Source: Thamnaconus septentrionalis (lineage: Eukaryota > Chordata > Actinopteri > Tetraodontiformes > Monacanthidae). From it: a DNA stretch of 64,000 nt. Below are positions 40,980 through 52,547 of this stretch, in pieces. The translations under genes were made by a program, and so were the position numbers. The stretch lies in assembly GCA_009823395.1 (NCBI GenBank), contig CM020503.1, positions 8,342,501-8,406,500 of the forward strand, in the 5' to 3' direction. Under the pieces are notes generated by a model, which saw only the letters and a program-made list of their open reading frames with translations, did not search any database and was not told the DNA's origin. Position 1 is the stretch's first letter; every line of letters starts with the position of its first letter.

Positions 40980-43899
40980 AATATACATGTATATAGTGAG
41001 ACCAGTCTCACTATATATATTGCTGAATGGTGGGTGAATTTTGATCACCAAAATATTTTAATTATTAAGAAACTGTCCTTTTAATGTCGACAAAAACGAG
41101 TCATGCAACATACAAAGATGAAAACAAAAATAACTAAAACACTTATTGTTATTAATATTGTTAAATTCTCTCTCTCATTCTCTCTATCGCTCCCGCTCTC
41201 TTTTTCCCCGCATATCGGATCAGCATCTGCCAACTTTCTTCCCATCCTTTTCCGGGGCTCCCTGCTGGAGTCCTGCTCACCTCTTGATGCACCATCTCCC
41301 GCCTGCTGCCTGCACTCCACTTGTGATGGGATTTCAATTTTTTCCGATGAATGATAAATTTACATCATTCATCGCAGGTCAAGCGCAGGTCATGCATAGC
41401 GAAGGGCATAACCCTGCCCATCGCTTAAAGTGATAGGATGGTTTAGTGAGGTCCTATAAATGATTAATCTGATAGGGTAATCACGAAGGCACTATTTTTT
41501 TTTTATTGCAGTTTAATGACAAGCACTTTGGACTTTCTATTCACGCATAGTCAGATCCTCAAGCTGTAGCGCTGTTTTGCCTGCAAGTAAAATACAACTG
41601 TGGAAGACACACAATTGGCCATCTAAAGTAAGAAAATATGGAGCAGCATACCGTAAGTATGGCTTACAGCCACACTAAAAATTGGCCATGATTATTAACA
41701 TCTTAGTTGATCCTATTCTTAAACACATGTAACAATTATTGAATAGTACATAACCTTCTAACATGATGTGTCTTTCCATATTTTGTAGTATAGTCTGTTG
41801 GTCTGCAAAGGGGGTTCCCAGCTAAAAGCTACAGCTGTTTGTTTTATTCCACGCCATGGAAAAGTTTGGGAACCCCTAGTTTAAGCAACCATCTACACCA
41901 CTGGTCCTCATTAGGCGGCCAAACAGCCACCACTTTGAGGTCCCCAAGATTCACGAATAACTGCTCCAACTGCAGTTTATTTTTTTATGACAAACAAAGC
42001 CTTCACAGCTGCAGCACACACCGACAGGTAGTGGTCGCACTCAGACTGCACTCACACCGCCATTACCCAGACATGACACACTGGCGCAAATATTAACTTT
42101 AAATTTTGGAGCAGATCGCATAAGATGCTTGATTCAGCTTAGGAGAGAAATAGTTTTCATTCTTCCTTGTAGTTCTTTGGGTTTATGTTTAAAAAGAAAA
42201 CTGTTCTAAACACCTTACTAATATGTTTGTTTTTCGTTTCATGACAGGGGTTATGTTTTGTTTCATTCAACTTCATTCAACAAAATCCATATGTAAGATG
42301 TGCACTGTTTTTATAGAAACATTCATACAAAAGATCATAAAAGAAATTTTTTCTTTATGTTGGTTTGCTTCCCACCTAAAACACTCCGGTAAGAATTGCT
42401 TTAAATAAATATGGACAGAAAAAGGATAAAACATCTATTGAGCAAAGGCTGTGAATACTTATGTACATGTAATTTCTCAGTGTTTTTTTTAAAAAAAAAT
42501 AGATTTGGAAAAATATAGAAATAAAAACTATTTTACATTGTCATTATAGGGTCTTGCGTGGAAAATTTTGGAGGGGGGAAATTAATTTAGTAGCATTTTG
42601 GAATATGGCTGGAATAAAATGTGGAAAAGGTGAAGTGCTGTGAGTACCTTTCAGATGCACTTTATCTATTCTATAAAATAATCTCTTTATCATATCATAA
42701 GAAATAGTGGTGTCACTGTTATCTGGTGTGATTTATTCCATGACATAATTCCTCCCATATAATTTCCTCCATGAGATTGCTGCTAAAATGGACTTTATAA
42801 CTTAAGCTCAGTTTTTTATTAAAACAAAATGACATAAATGATGTGGAAATAACTAAATGTGGAAAAAGTGAAGCACTGTGAGTACTTTATGGATGCATTA
42901 CATCACTCTATTCTTAACAATGCAATGTGTTTTGTCAAACAGGGCGGGGTCACATTGGTCAGTGATGAACGTTTTAAAGAAACACAATCAAGATCTGTGT
43001 GATTACAGCTCAAAGCTCAAGGTTCTTGGCACACCAAAGAAGAATAAAAAAAGCCACCAAAAAACAAAAAGTAATTTTCAGTACACATAAAAAGGTAAAA
43101 ACCGGAGATTTAACAATTAAAAAGCTTTTAAGAGTATATTATCATAGTTCTGTCTTCAAAAATGGGTTATAAAGACAGTTTTTTCCCCCGCTCAAATCTT
43201 TACATTCTCCCCCATTTATCAGCTGTCCATTTTCAACTAGAGGGTATGGATATACTCAAGCTAAGAAGAAAATGACACAAATATACATACATATACATTC
43301 ATTCATTCATTCATTCATTCATTCATTCATCTTCTATACCCGCTTATTCCTATTTAGGGTCACGGGGGTCTGCTGGAGCCTATCCCAGCTGTCTTAGGGC
43401 GAAGGCAGGGTGACACCCTGGACAAGTCGCCAGTTCATCGCAGGGCCACGTAGAGACAAACAACCATTCACACTCACATGCACACCTATGGGCAATTTAG
43501 AATATTCAATTGACCTCACATGCATGTTTTTGGACTGTGGGAGGAAGGAGAACCCAGAGAGAACCCACGCAGACATGGGGAGAACATGCAATCTCCACAC
43601 AGAAAGGTCCCAGGTCCGGGCCCCGGAATCGAACCCACGACCTTCTTGCTGTGAGGCGGCAGCGCTAACCACTGCGCCACCGTGTCGCCCATACATATAC
43701 ATACATATATAAAGAATGTCATTTTATTAAAAAAAACAAAACAAAAAAAAAACAGTTATTCTAAATCCTCTTAAAATCAAAAGATCTGAACATATGCATT
43801 ATTTTTTTTTTTTAACTGTGGCTAATGAGAGTTGGGGGACTCACCAAAACCACCCGCAGTCAGCCAAATTCCAAGGAACAGATGGAGGATTTTAGCCAT
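39049..43899 (-). CDS. MUC13-like mini transmembrane protein, paralogue 3, EGF and SEA domains lost
   Basis: Exons 5' to 3': signal 43899-43845 (MAKILHLFLGIWLTAGGF), ectodomain 40610-40497, TM 40251-40164, tail 40072-39865 and 39168-39049. Lengths 55, 114, 88, 208 and 120 add to 585 bases, giving 194 residues and a stop with no lesion; all junctions have GT-AG and matching phases. The ectodomain is only about 38 residues. It starts DGASGET, like the repeat exon of paralogue 4, and ends SVRSIKFNFDG, which aligns with the end of the last SEA exon of the paralogues (GTT..TTTT.CTG before the donor). A deletion thus seems to have fused the repeat exon to the last SEA exon in frame, and the EGF2/EGF3 exons are absent too. 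The helix (LILTIVVSVFGAIIIIAIIT) and tail (RSKLRDDANPKKP, HYLEIDMDPYTT, end DHPHYQHDDGRPRS) closely follow paralogues 1 and 2. It could be a functional short surface protein or a decaying copy; expression data are needed to choose. Confidence 0.75.
40850..40930 (+). mobile_element. Tc1 transposase fragment
   Basis: The sequence gaactctttggtgtgaatgc followed by caggcgtcatgta corresponds to the ELFGVNARRHV block of fish Tc1-like transposases. Only about 80 bases remain. Confidence 0.65.
40942..40977. repeat. (AT)n microsatellite
   Basis: About 36 bases of AT. Confidence 0.95.
42430..42655 (+). mobile_element. 3' end of a Tc1-like element
   Basis: Contains gagcaaaggctgtgaatac, a cattgtcattatagggt block and an aagtgctgtgagtac end, the usual 3' terminus of fish Tc1 elements, which recurs at 56860-57075. 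Confidence 0.7.
42850..42900 (+). mobile_element. Second Tc1-like terminal inverted repeat
   Basis: The end sequence aagtgaagcactgtgagtac followed by tttatggatgcatt. Just downstream begins sequence homologous to intron 1 of paralogue 4, after the same Tc1 terminus. Confidence 0.6.
43299..43690 (-). mobile_element. Full-length tRNA-derived SINE with 12-bp target-site duplication
   Basis: Perfect duplications ATACATATACAT flank it at 43287-43298 and 43691-43702. On the minus strand the head has an A-box-like TGGCGCAGTGG and a B-box GGTTCGATTCC (43635-43625), then the conserved body and a (TGAA)n tail. This is the best-preserved copy and the reference for the family in this window. Confidence 0.93.
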
Positions 43900-44100
43900 T
43901 GGTGACAAAATCCAAAGGCAGCTGCAAGTTAATGAAATACTGATGACCAGAAACACAGAGCTTTATCAGTGCTGGTGCTGCAGGAGTCACTCCCCCGGTG
44001 GGGTTTTATGTGACAAGGAAGATGTCCGGCCAGCAGACACACCTCAGTTCCAATCCCTTTTCTGCCCTGCCATTTGGAACTACAGCCATGTCTGTCTTTA
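43900..44100 (-). promoter_or_regulatory. Proximal promoter of paralogue 3
   Basis: Aligns with the other paralogue promoters. The TATA-like GATAAAG is at 43967-43961, about 62 bases upstream of the ATG. The GC-box region is less conserved here (gagtcactcccccggtggg). Confidence 0.55.
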
Positions 44101-44659
44101 TTGTCTTTCTATTGAATCAAATATATATAAACTGTAGAATAGAGTGAAATAATCATAACACTGTAACACAAAAGCCAGTTTGAGAGAATTAGTTTTTAGC
44201 CTACTTTCGAAAGTATCAACGTTTCTAGATTCTCTCTGATCCACTGGCAGGCTGGCCCACTGTTTTGGAGCATAGTAGTTGACAGCAGCATTGACAGATG
44301 TTTTTGTTCTACTCTGTGAGACAGTGAACAGGAAGGAACCAGTGGATATGAGTTTTTGTTTCAGAGAATGTGTGGCTTGATATTAAAATAAGAGATAAAT
44401 GTCACTCCCTAGGTTTCTTGCCTCTTGACTTGACATAAGTCCAAATGTGTTTAGATTATTCTTCAAAACCAAGACCTTGATATCTAAAAAGAAACTTAGA
44501 AAAGTGAGTCTATAGGTCTAGTGCCATCAGGAGACTTGGCACATTGAGCTGCATATCATCAGCATAATTGTGGAAGGAGATGCCATGTATCCTGATCATA
44601 ATCCAGTACCTGGCCTGTCAACCCTTTCACAATTAGGTTTTGGGAGAATTTCTCACTTG

Positions 44660-46343
44660 ACTGAGTTAGTTGGGCCCTAGAAATGAAAAATCACCCAGGT
44701 GCTCATCCACCATTGTGCCACAAATCATGCAATGGTCAAATCAAGTATGGCCGCCATCGGCTATGGTGACAATCCCACTTTTTGTTTCTGGATGTGTAGA
44801 CACATGTAATATCTCAATTTAGATTTGTTATGGTATCTGGCATTATGTTCTGATATTATTATGATTATAGAGTGTATTTCTTTCCCCTTAAAATTTCATG
44901 GTCATTTTCCTATTCTGAAGACCTTGGCCACAGCTTGGTCATTATCAGAAATAAAGAACAGATGTGTTAAGTCTAATTCTACGAAATCTGACATTCAATA
45001 TTTATTTTTTCATTCACAGAAGTTGTCTTGCAGACCAAAATCACTGTTTGGAACACTTTTCTCAACATGATGTCAACCAATCTCATGATGTCCCAATTCT
45101 TCAAGGTGATGGCAAAATCAGTAGCGTTAATGTCAGATGAGAAAAAAAATGTCCGATTCATTCATCCTACTGTTCGAGGTGAATGTGACCAAATCTCCAT
45201 AGCGATTAAAAAAAACAACTATTTCACAGAGCACCTCACCTTCATCCAGCAGGCTTATTGCAAACTCTACAATATCACTCAGTGCAACACTTCTTTTTAG
45301 CAAAAGTTTGATGAAAGAGCACAAGCAAACAGCACTTGCTTGATGTTGGTAATGGCCAATTTCTGTAGTGCTTTGTCACGTTCATATTTTTGCATGCAGT
45401 TGTGGCGACAGAGATTGTGGGAAAATAAATCAGCTGATATGACTTATTTAATAGAACTATCGTCATGGCCCGTCAGCTGCTCTGCAATTTGTGTGAAACT
45501 ACATCTTGGTTATGCTTTGCTGTAGCGATGAGTTTTTTAATCATACTCACAAATTCTGTACTTGTCATGGACTTCTGTTCCATATGTGCACACACAACAC
45601 AGGGTAATGTTCTTGCACCCTTCTCAGAATTTGGAGGTGCACAAGATGTTAACACCTCTCCATAATGCTATTGTGAATTTAAGACTTGTTTTCACGCACA
45701 TAAGATCCTTCAGTTCTTTTCCTCTCAATTGTTGTCAGTTTGCCAGAATTTTGCTATGATTTTTCGTAGCTTGACTCTCTCATGTCCTGTCTTTTCACTT
45801 GTTAAAGGCAATTTGTTACCCTCTTCACAGATGATGCATTGCCTCCTGATCTGCCACTGACGCAACCAAAATCAAACGTTTAGAGCTGGGTAGTTTAGAA
45901 TGCTCCATGCTGCTCAATATGTGCAATGCTCAACAGTGAGACAAAACGGGTAAACTTTAGAAACTGTGGATTTTTTTTATCCTGTAATTTTTCTGTGAAC
46001 TCTGTCAAAAAACAAAAACACAATACAAGGGCAGAGTGTAAATTTAAGATAGTGTTGTATGTAGTAGTATTTTGAGATTATTCATAGGATGAAAATGACC
46101 TTGACCATGACAATCAAGGTCAGCATCACCCATCATAGTCATATAAATGGCAGAAATTATTTCCACATACCATAATTAGTCATGAATAAAGTACAATATG
46201 TGTATAAATATTTGGAAATAACCCTTGGCTTCTTCACCATAGCCAATGGTGGCCATATTTGATTTGACCATTGGACAAGTCGTGGCACTATGGTGGATGA
46301 GCACCTCGATGATTTTTCATCTCAACGGACCGACTAACTCAGT
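44660..46343. mobile_element. ~1.7 kb DNA transposon with ~105-bp terminal inverted repeats
   Basis: The left arm (44660-44766) begins ACTGAGTTAGT and contains GGTGCTCATCCACCAT and AATGGTCAAATCAA. The right arm (46237-46343) is its inverse with scattered mismatches. The interior has only short broken frames and no recognisable transposase, so it is non-autonomous or decayed. The superfamily was not established. Confidence 0.75.
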
Positions 46344-46479
46344 TGAGTCTGCACGCCAGCTCCAGGATTATGGCAATGCCTAGGTGTTGCAAGTATAAAT
46401 TGAAAATACAATAATAAAATCCACTGTGTACTCATTTGCAATTTTATTAGCAGCGTCTTCTTAACATCGCAACAACAAC

Positions 46480-46751
46480 ATGACATGAGTAACATGCACC
46501 TTTTTACTGTCATAATTCTCCAAATACTTGTTATTTAATGCAGGGTGCTTGGTCTCCAAGCGGTGAAGCAGTTTTGAAGGCTTCATTGCCTCATTAAAGA
46601 GCTGGTCGCTGCATATTATGCAGAGTGGTCTTAGTACATGGGAATCTCCTGTTGAGATAAAACCGTATTTTAAGTCGGACTCCTGGGATTGTCTGCTAAA
46701 TACAGCTTTCATTTTCTTGGACCTTTTCCCATTCGCAAAGAAACTTTCCAA
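46480..46751 (-). mobile_element. hAT-derived BED zinc-finger fragment (ZBED-like)
   Basis: The minus-strand frame encodes YGFISTGDSHVLRPLCIICS, then a KLLHRLETKH segment. It has C-x2-C and H-x-E-T-K-H spacing, as in BED fingers of domesticated or hAT transposases (ZBED/FAM200-like). The frame ends soon after, so only the N-terminal finger survives. Confidence 0.7.
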
Positions 46752-47029
46752 ACACGTTTGTTTTTTACTCGTTTTGCTAGGTTGTGGGTTTCATTGTGTC
46801 AACATGTCATGTGACCGAGACAACCACATTGACGTGCGTGAAAGTGAGCCATAGACTGATGTAATGGAGAGAATCCAGTAATTTTTCAAACTGAAACATC
46901 ACTCAGACTCAGATAATAAATAACACTGAAGTAAAGTAAGTTATTAATTCTTTCTGTGAGGCCCGGGAGTTGGGGACAACTGGCGTAGTCCCAAGGGAAA
47001 AGGTTTTGCAGTTTATATAAAGACTTCGG

Positions 47030-47218
47030 CTTCCTTCCACAGTCCAAAAACATACATGTGAGGTGATGCTTGTTTGTCTTTCTTTATCTTTATATGGCCC
47101 TGTCATGAACTGGTGACGTGTCCAGGGTGTCACCCTGCCTTCAGCCCTATGACAGCTGGGATAGGCTCCAGCAGTGACCTTGAGCTCAGGAATAAGTGGG
47201 TATTGAAAATGGATGAAT
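47030..47218 (+). mobile_element. Degraded SINE 3' half
   Basis: Matches the family from ttccacagtccaaaaacata through ctgggataggctccagcag to a gaaaatggatgaat tail, with many substitutions. Confidence 0.8.
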
Positions 47219-47294
47219 ATGATTTTTTTCTCTTTGAACAATATTGGCACTGAAATTATGCAAATTTCCCCAATGTGGGATAAACTCTATTCTC

Positions 47295-47540
47295 AACTCA
47301 ATCAATCAGCTTTCATTTGTACAGCGCTAAATCACATCCAAAAACGTCTCAAAGCGCTTTGTACAATCAGAGAAGAGACCCAACTGGGCCCCCAGAGCAA
47401 GCAAAGTGTGACAGTGGCCAGGAAAAACTGCCCTGTGGGAAGAAACCTAGTGCAGATCCAGACTGCAGAGGGCCGTCATCTGCCTATGACCAGTTTGGGT
47501 GAGAAGGAAATACAAAAAAATGTGGAGAGAAAGACAGATA
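47295..47540 (+). repeat. Interspersed repeat, longer copy of the 10655 element
   Basis: Contains tgtacagcgctaaatcac, caaagcgctttgtacaatca and gtgacagtggccaggaaaaa. It is related to 10655-10800. Confidence 0.55.
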
Positions 47541-48374
47541 GAGAAAGAGAGGGATAGCCAGAGTCGCAGACACGCCAGAGTGAGTTGTAGGGTAAACAAC
47601 AAAGGTCTCACAATGTAGATGTAGATATATAAGAAAAAATAATTCAAATATGCATATAAATAGATGATTTTGTGCCATGTACATCAAAACATTCTAAAAT
47701 CTAGATGGGCCCAATTGTTGAGTGGTGGGGTGGTACAGCCGCCGTCCATGTCCATGTGTGTTAGTCTGTGCTTGTTTTCCGCATAGAATGTGTTTGTCTG
47801 TGTGTGGGAAGGCCATAGCGGCCCATGATCCGCCGCTAAATCAGGTCCTGGTCCTGATCCTGGTGGCAAAGTTAAAGCAATGGCACCAAGACTCCCAGGA
47901 CTGCACTCTCCGGCTCCCGGCGTCGTGGTCATCACCTGCCGGAGACACACAGAGACTGCGGCAGTATCATGCAGATAACAGGTAGTTCAGGTGGAGAGGA
48001 AAATGTGATAGAAGCTCCACCTGCACAGAGCGACAATCCCTTTAACGGGAGAGAAAGATCTCCCTCAGCAGCCTAGGTCTATAGCAGCATAACTGACAGT
48101 GAGTTGATTCTAACTGTAAGTCTACTCTTAAATAAACTGACTGTGTCTGCCCCCCGCACCGAGGCCGAAGATGCTTCCAAAGTAAAGGAGCCAAAAAGCT
48201 AAAACTCCTACCCCTGATCTAAAATTACACTTTTTACGAGCTACCAAAAGTCCTGAATCTGCATCACAAAGGGCTCTCGCAGGATCATTTAGTATTTTTT
48301 ATTTATGTACATCAATAATGGGAGGAGGAGTGGGAAAAATAAAGCCAAGTACCCACATACCCATATTATCTGTG

Positions 48375-49585
48375 CAGTAGTGATGTCAAAAGAGGTTCAT
48401 TTGAAAGAAACGAATTGATAGAACCAGTTCACTTAAGAGACTTGTTCAAAAGATTTGTTCACCGAATCCCTGACCGCTTAGTGCATGCTCTCTGACTGCC
48501 TGAACTGATACGAGACACACTAGGGCTGGGCGATATATCGATATAAAAAAATAAATCGATATGTTTTTAAACGCAATATGGAATGAGGACATATCGTCGA
48601 CATTGATATAATTCAAATTTGCGCTGCAATCCTTGCTCCTGGCAGGCTGCGGACCCGGAGCGCTCTGCTCTGCTCCCCCTCCCCCGCCCCTCCTCGTTTA
48701 TACACAGAGGGTGGGACTGCAAGCACAGATACTTCGAACTGGCATGACCGATATGTCATATATGGCTTTGACTTTGACTGAACTTTTTCTCTCACTTTGT
48801 GGAAAAAATATTGGGATATATATCGTAGATTGATATTCAGCCTAAATATATCGGGATATGACTTTTCATCCATACCGCCCAGTCCTAATACACACACCCT
48901 TCCCTTGACAATGGTTGAGTCCTGAAAAGGTGGCATTTACCCTCAGAAGAGTAAACATTGTTTACGAAACAACACTCAAGACCAAGTTGTAAAATATAAA
49001 TATAGGTTATTTGCAAGAAATGCATTGAATTTTCAGTTTGTTGATATGAAAGTATTTGTCTAATTTAAAATCTGTTTAATTTATCATGAGAGTTTTACAG
49101 AATCACTCAATGAATTGTTGTTTCATAAAATTGACTGGTCATTCTTTGCAAAGTGCAGCAAAAATATGGCTCATAATCCAAATTAATGGCGGAAGTGCTC
49201 CAGCATCCATTAAAGGTTAGCCATTCTCACTCAGTCACTGCGAAAGAAGCGTGACGTGCTGCTTCAGTGAATGAAGCATTGACTGTCTGCGTGACTTCCT
49301 CGTTTGTTAAGAAGTCCTCACTCACGGGCTCGCAGCACGGCCATGTTTCATTCGTTTGTGAATCATTCATGAACATATCGCTGTCACGTTCTCGCCACAT
49401 TGTCACGCCTCTCTCACATGCTTGCATCACAGGTGTAGAGTCACGCTGTTCCACCCTCAACCTGCACACTCACTGAACAGAGAGAGGAACAAATCAGTTC
49501 AGGAAGTGATCCCGTTCAGTCTGTTCACTAGAGGACTTTGTTCTTTCGAACGAATCGTTCGCGAATGATACAACACTACTCTGCA
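48375..49585. mobile_element. Possible DNA transposon hosting a nested MITE
   Basis: The left end (cagtagtgatgtcaaaagag) and the inverse of the right end (gcagagtagtgttgtatcat) are similar, and both ends carry GTTC/CGAAC-type words. The MITE at 48531-48888 sits inside. The inverted ends are imperfect, so this is tentative. Confidence 0.4.
48531..48888. mobile_element. MITE-like element with GATATATCG inverted ends, second copy
   Basis: Starts tagggctgggcgatatatcg and ends with the inverse (gggatatgac ... ccgcccagtccta). It is a longer relative of 37086-37336. Confidence 0.75.
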
Positions 49586-49766
49586 GTGCTCCGATTTTTT
49601 TCTTAATTGGGTTTTATTTTTATTAATTTTGATTAGTGATAAAGCACATTGATGTACATGAACAGGTAAATGCACCTCTTTACAGCCATGGCTTTTTCCA
49701 TCCTTGTTTTCAAAGGTCTCATCTTAGGTAACATTCATTTTTATAATGAATTGAGCATGAGGAAAT

Positions 49767-49793
49767 AAAAAAAAAAAAAAAAAAAAAAAAAAA
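49767..49793. repeat. Poly-A run
   Basis: A run of about 27 A, broken once by a T near its start, read directly. Confidence 0.9.
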
Positions 49794-49856
49794 CCCGAGC
49801 AAGGTCCATCATTACTTTTTATATCCTCCACTCGTCAGACAATGTTATGTGCAGAG

Positions 49857-50990
49857 TAGGGATGGGAAGATTAACCGATACGTATCGATACACGGACAGA
49901 AGCGGGCACGATGCGAGTGCATCGGTAGAGCAGCCGTGAATCCATGCAATTTTGGGATTAAATCTAGATGCATCGGTTTTTACGTCTGTCACAGACCGAT
50001 TCAGCGCTGCACGGCGCAGTGCTGGAACTTACAGCACAGCGCAGTTAAAAAAAATAAAAAAATAAAATAAAAACGCCGAAACGATCGCTGCCACAGAGGT
50101 ACGTGCCGCTTCAAGTCTGGCGTGAACGACACCATCGTTCCGCGGCTATTCGTGGAACGATTCTACAGCCAAAAGTGCCCAACAACAAAGAACACTGGCC
50201 ACCACCGGACTCCTGAATTCTGGCGCAGCGGAAGGGGCGCTGCGCTGTAACTTCCAGCACAGCGCAGCGCAGCGCACAGCGCAGCGCACAGCGCAGTTTG
50301 CTTCACCCCGATCACGTGGATCAACTGATATTCCTAAAGAAAAACCTTAGAGTGGAACATGTCGGTTGAATAATACAGTATGGACTGAAAGTGACACACC
50401 AATGTGTAGTTGCATTGTGCACTAATTTTGATTGAGTTCAAGGAACCATGACATTATTATTATTATTATTTTTGAGTATTTGAATCTTTTTCTGTCTTCA
50501 ATTTCTCATCACAGCCAAGCTATTTCACTGTCGTGACTGTTTTATTATGACAGTTAGGCTGGTGTCTGTTTACAGCAACAGCAATAAGAGTTTACATTTA
50601 TTCCATTTGTAAGCAATCAGGAAAGGTTAATTTATTTTTCATAACGTATATTGCACTTGCCTTGTTATTGTTGATTGGGAACCAGTTGTTCACAAAAGAC
50701 CTTTACATTTAATTGAAAAATACAGAATGTTTGTATTTTGGTGAATAAATAATCACTCATTGAATTGCATAGCATCATTCCTTTGCATCGGAGTCTCAAA
50801 TCAAATCACATTGTGTTGGATCAAACTGTGCTGAATTGCACTGCATCGTATTGGGGGAATCGTATCGTATCGTAAATGTACGAATCGTATCGTATCGGAA
50901 ATATAATATACGAATCGTATCGTATCTTTAATGTATCGAATCATTGGTAGTGTATCGAGATATGTATCGTATCGGCCACAGACCAGAGAT
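49857..50990. repeat. TATCGTATCG-rich repetitive segment
   Basis: The left end has cgatacgtatcgatac, and 50850-50980 has many CGTATCGTATCG words. A block at 50071-50150 is shared with 10334-10425, and 50220-50300 has a short gcgcagcgcacagc tandem repeat. It is probably one or more decayed DNA transposons; the boundaries are uncertain. Confidence 0.4.
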
Positions 50991-52547
50991 GCACAACCTG
51001 CAGAGCTCTCCGATCGCCGACAGCAGGCCCAGAGTGGCACTCGCTTTCAGCCCTGAAGATCGACACCTCAGCGACCACTTTAGAACACAACCTATTATTT
51101 TAAAATCATGTAATTATGTCCTTACATGTTAAGTCTACAATAGGGAACTGTTCTCTAGAGCCTTGCAAATAAGTGTAATTTTCTAAAATATTTCCAATTC
51201 AGTGCAAATAAGGGTAAGAATAAAGGCTTGGGTAAAGCTAAAATAAGCCCTCTTTCTATTCTTCATCTTTCAAACGCCGCTGACCATGTGCCCGGACGTG
51301 ACACATCAGGGTATGTCTGGAAACAAAAAAATAAAGCTGTCAACAAAGCACAGAAATCAACAAAACACTGGCTCACAGTGACAGAAACGTGTGTGACCAA
51401 CCCATACGCCATGAATGAACACTGGCCTATTGTATTTATCTATTTGTCTATTTTTTTAAATAAGTGAACACCAACTCTCGCACCCAAAACTTTGACCTTG
51501 CTTTATTAAGAAACTGCAGTAAAATCTCACTGAATTTTCCACTGTTATTGTCAACTCCACTCTACGATCACTCCAAAACTGGAAGCTGCATATAGACAAT
51601 TTGTGCCACCTGCACAAATTGACCATATTGTGGGCACGATATACCGTAGTAATGCGTGGCCACACGTTTGTTATTTTTTTCATCCATGTCACCATGGGGG
51701 CTGCGTACTAAGCTGACGACTTGACTCATTTTTTTTAGTTTAAGATATACAGAATAGATCCTGAAGAATGGTACAGATCAAGTTTTATTGGGTAAAATGG
51801 AAAAAATGTTTTCAGTCAACCCCCAAATTTCTAAAATGGATCAAATAAAAGTATGAGTATAATGACAATAATATGAATAACTAAACATGAAAAAAAAATT
51901 ATTAAAAAAGAAACTTGTAGATTATTCATCTTGACATTGTTATAGAGGGCATATTAATACAGGGCAGATATAATTGAGAGCAAGACAGAAAAAAATTGGT
52001 TTATTTCATGGAAAATAATTATATATATATATATATATATAAATATAATATATAATAATTATATAAATATATACATTTTTTTTTTAAAAAATAAAGAAAA
52101 GAAAAAGAAAAAAATCTAGGCTGATTATCTTGTGTGCATGCACTGGATACTGCCACTCTCAAACTACAACTTTACAAAATAAATACAATTCATAAGAGTA
52201 TTATTATATAATTTTTTTTTATTTCTATCAAGAGGTAAATATCACAAAATATAGAGTATAAAAAGAACCCGCTTGCAGTGGATCTGTCACACTATCATTA
52301 CAACAACATTTTACACAGTTTACATCCAAATAATGGACATGCTACATTGTGTTATTTGGACCAATTATAAACTCAAACAGTCCCAAATAAACCAGTAACC
52401 TGTAACTTGATTTCTAGTTTTAAATTGATTGACTTACTTGGAAGTTTTGTTCTTTGAAATCAAAAACAACATTTTACTATTTAAGCAATTATTGGTGTTT
52501 CCTGGGAAAATATTGCTGCCAGACACACATTCGTCATTCCTTATTGG

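Larger units (their letters stand above)
40611..43844. other. Intron 1 of paralogue 3
   Basis: No exon is recognised. It carries Tc1 fragments, an AT microsatellite and one full SINE, listed separately. A stretch near 41780-42080 has words common in fish hAT-type repeats, but I cannot classify it. The 3' part is homologous to intron 1 of paralogue 4. Confidence 0.5.
44101..52547. other. Intergenic region between paralogues 3 and 4
   Basis: About 8.4 kb with no recognised host gene. Transposon features are listed separately. Stretches such as 47550-48370 and 51100-52540 contain nothing I can identify except short AT-rich runs (for example 52021-52040). Confidence 0.5.

Noticed and set aside
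43620..43690. A tRNA gene (A-box and B-box present)
   Set aside because: The boxes belong to the tRNA-derived head of a SINE with target-site duplications; the tRNA fold is not complete.
46461..46751. A host ZBED gene
   Set aside because: Only the BED finger region is open; no downstream transposase-like domain or splice structure was found.
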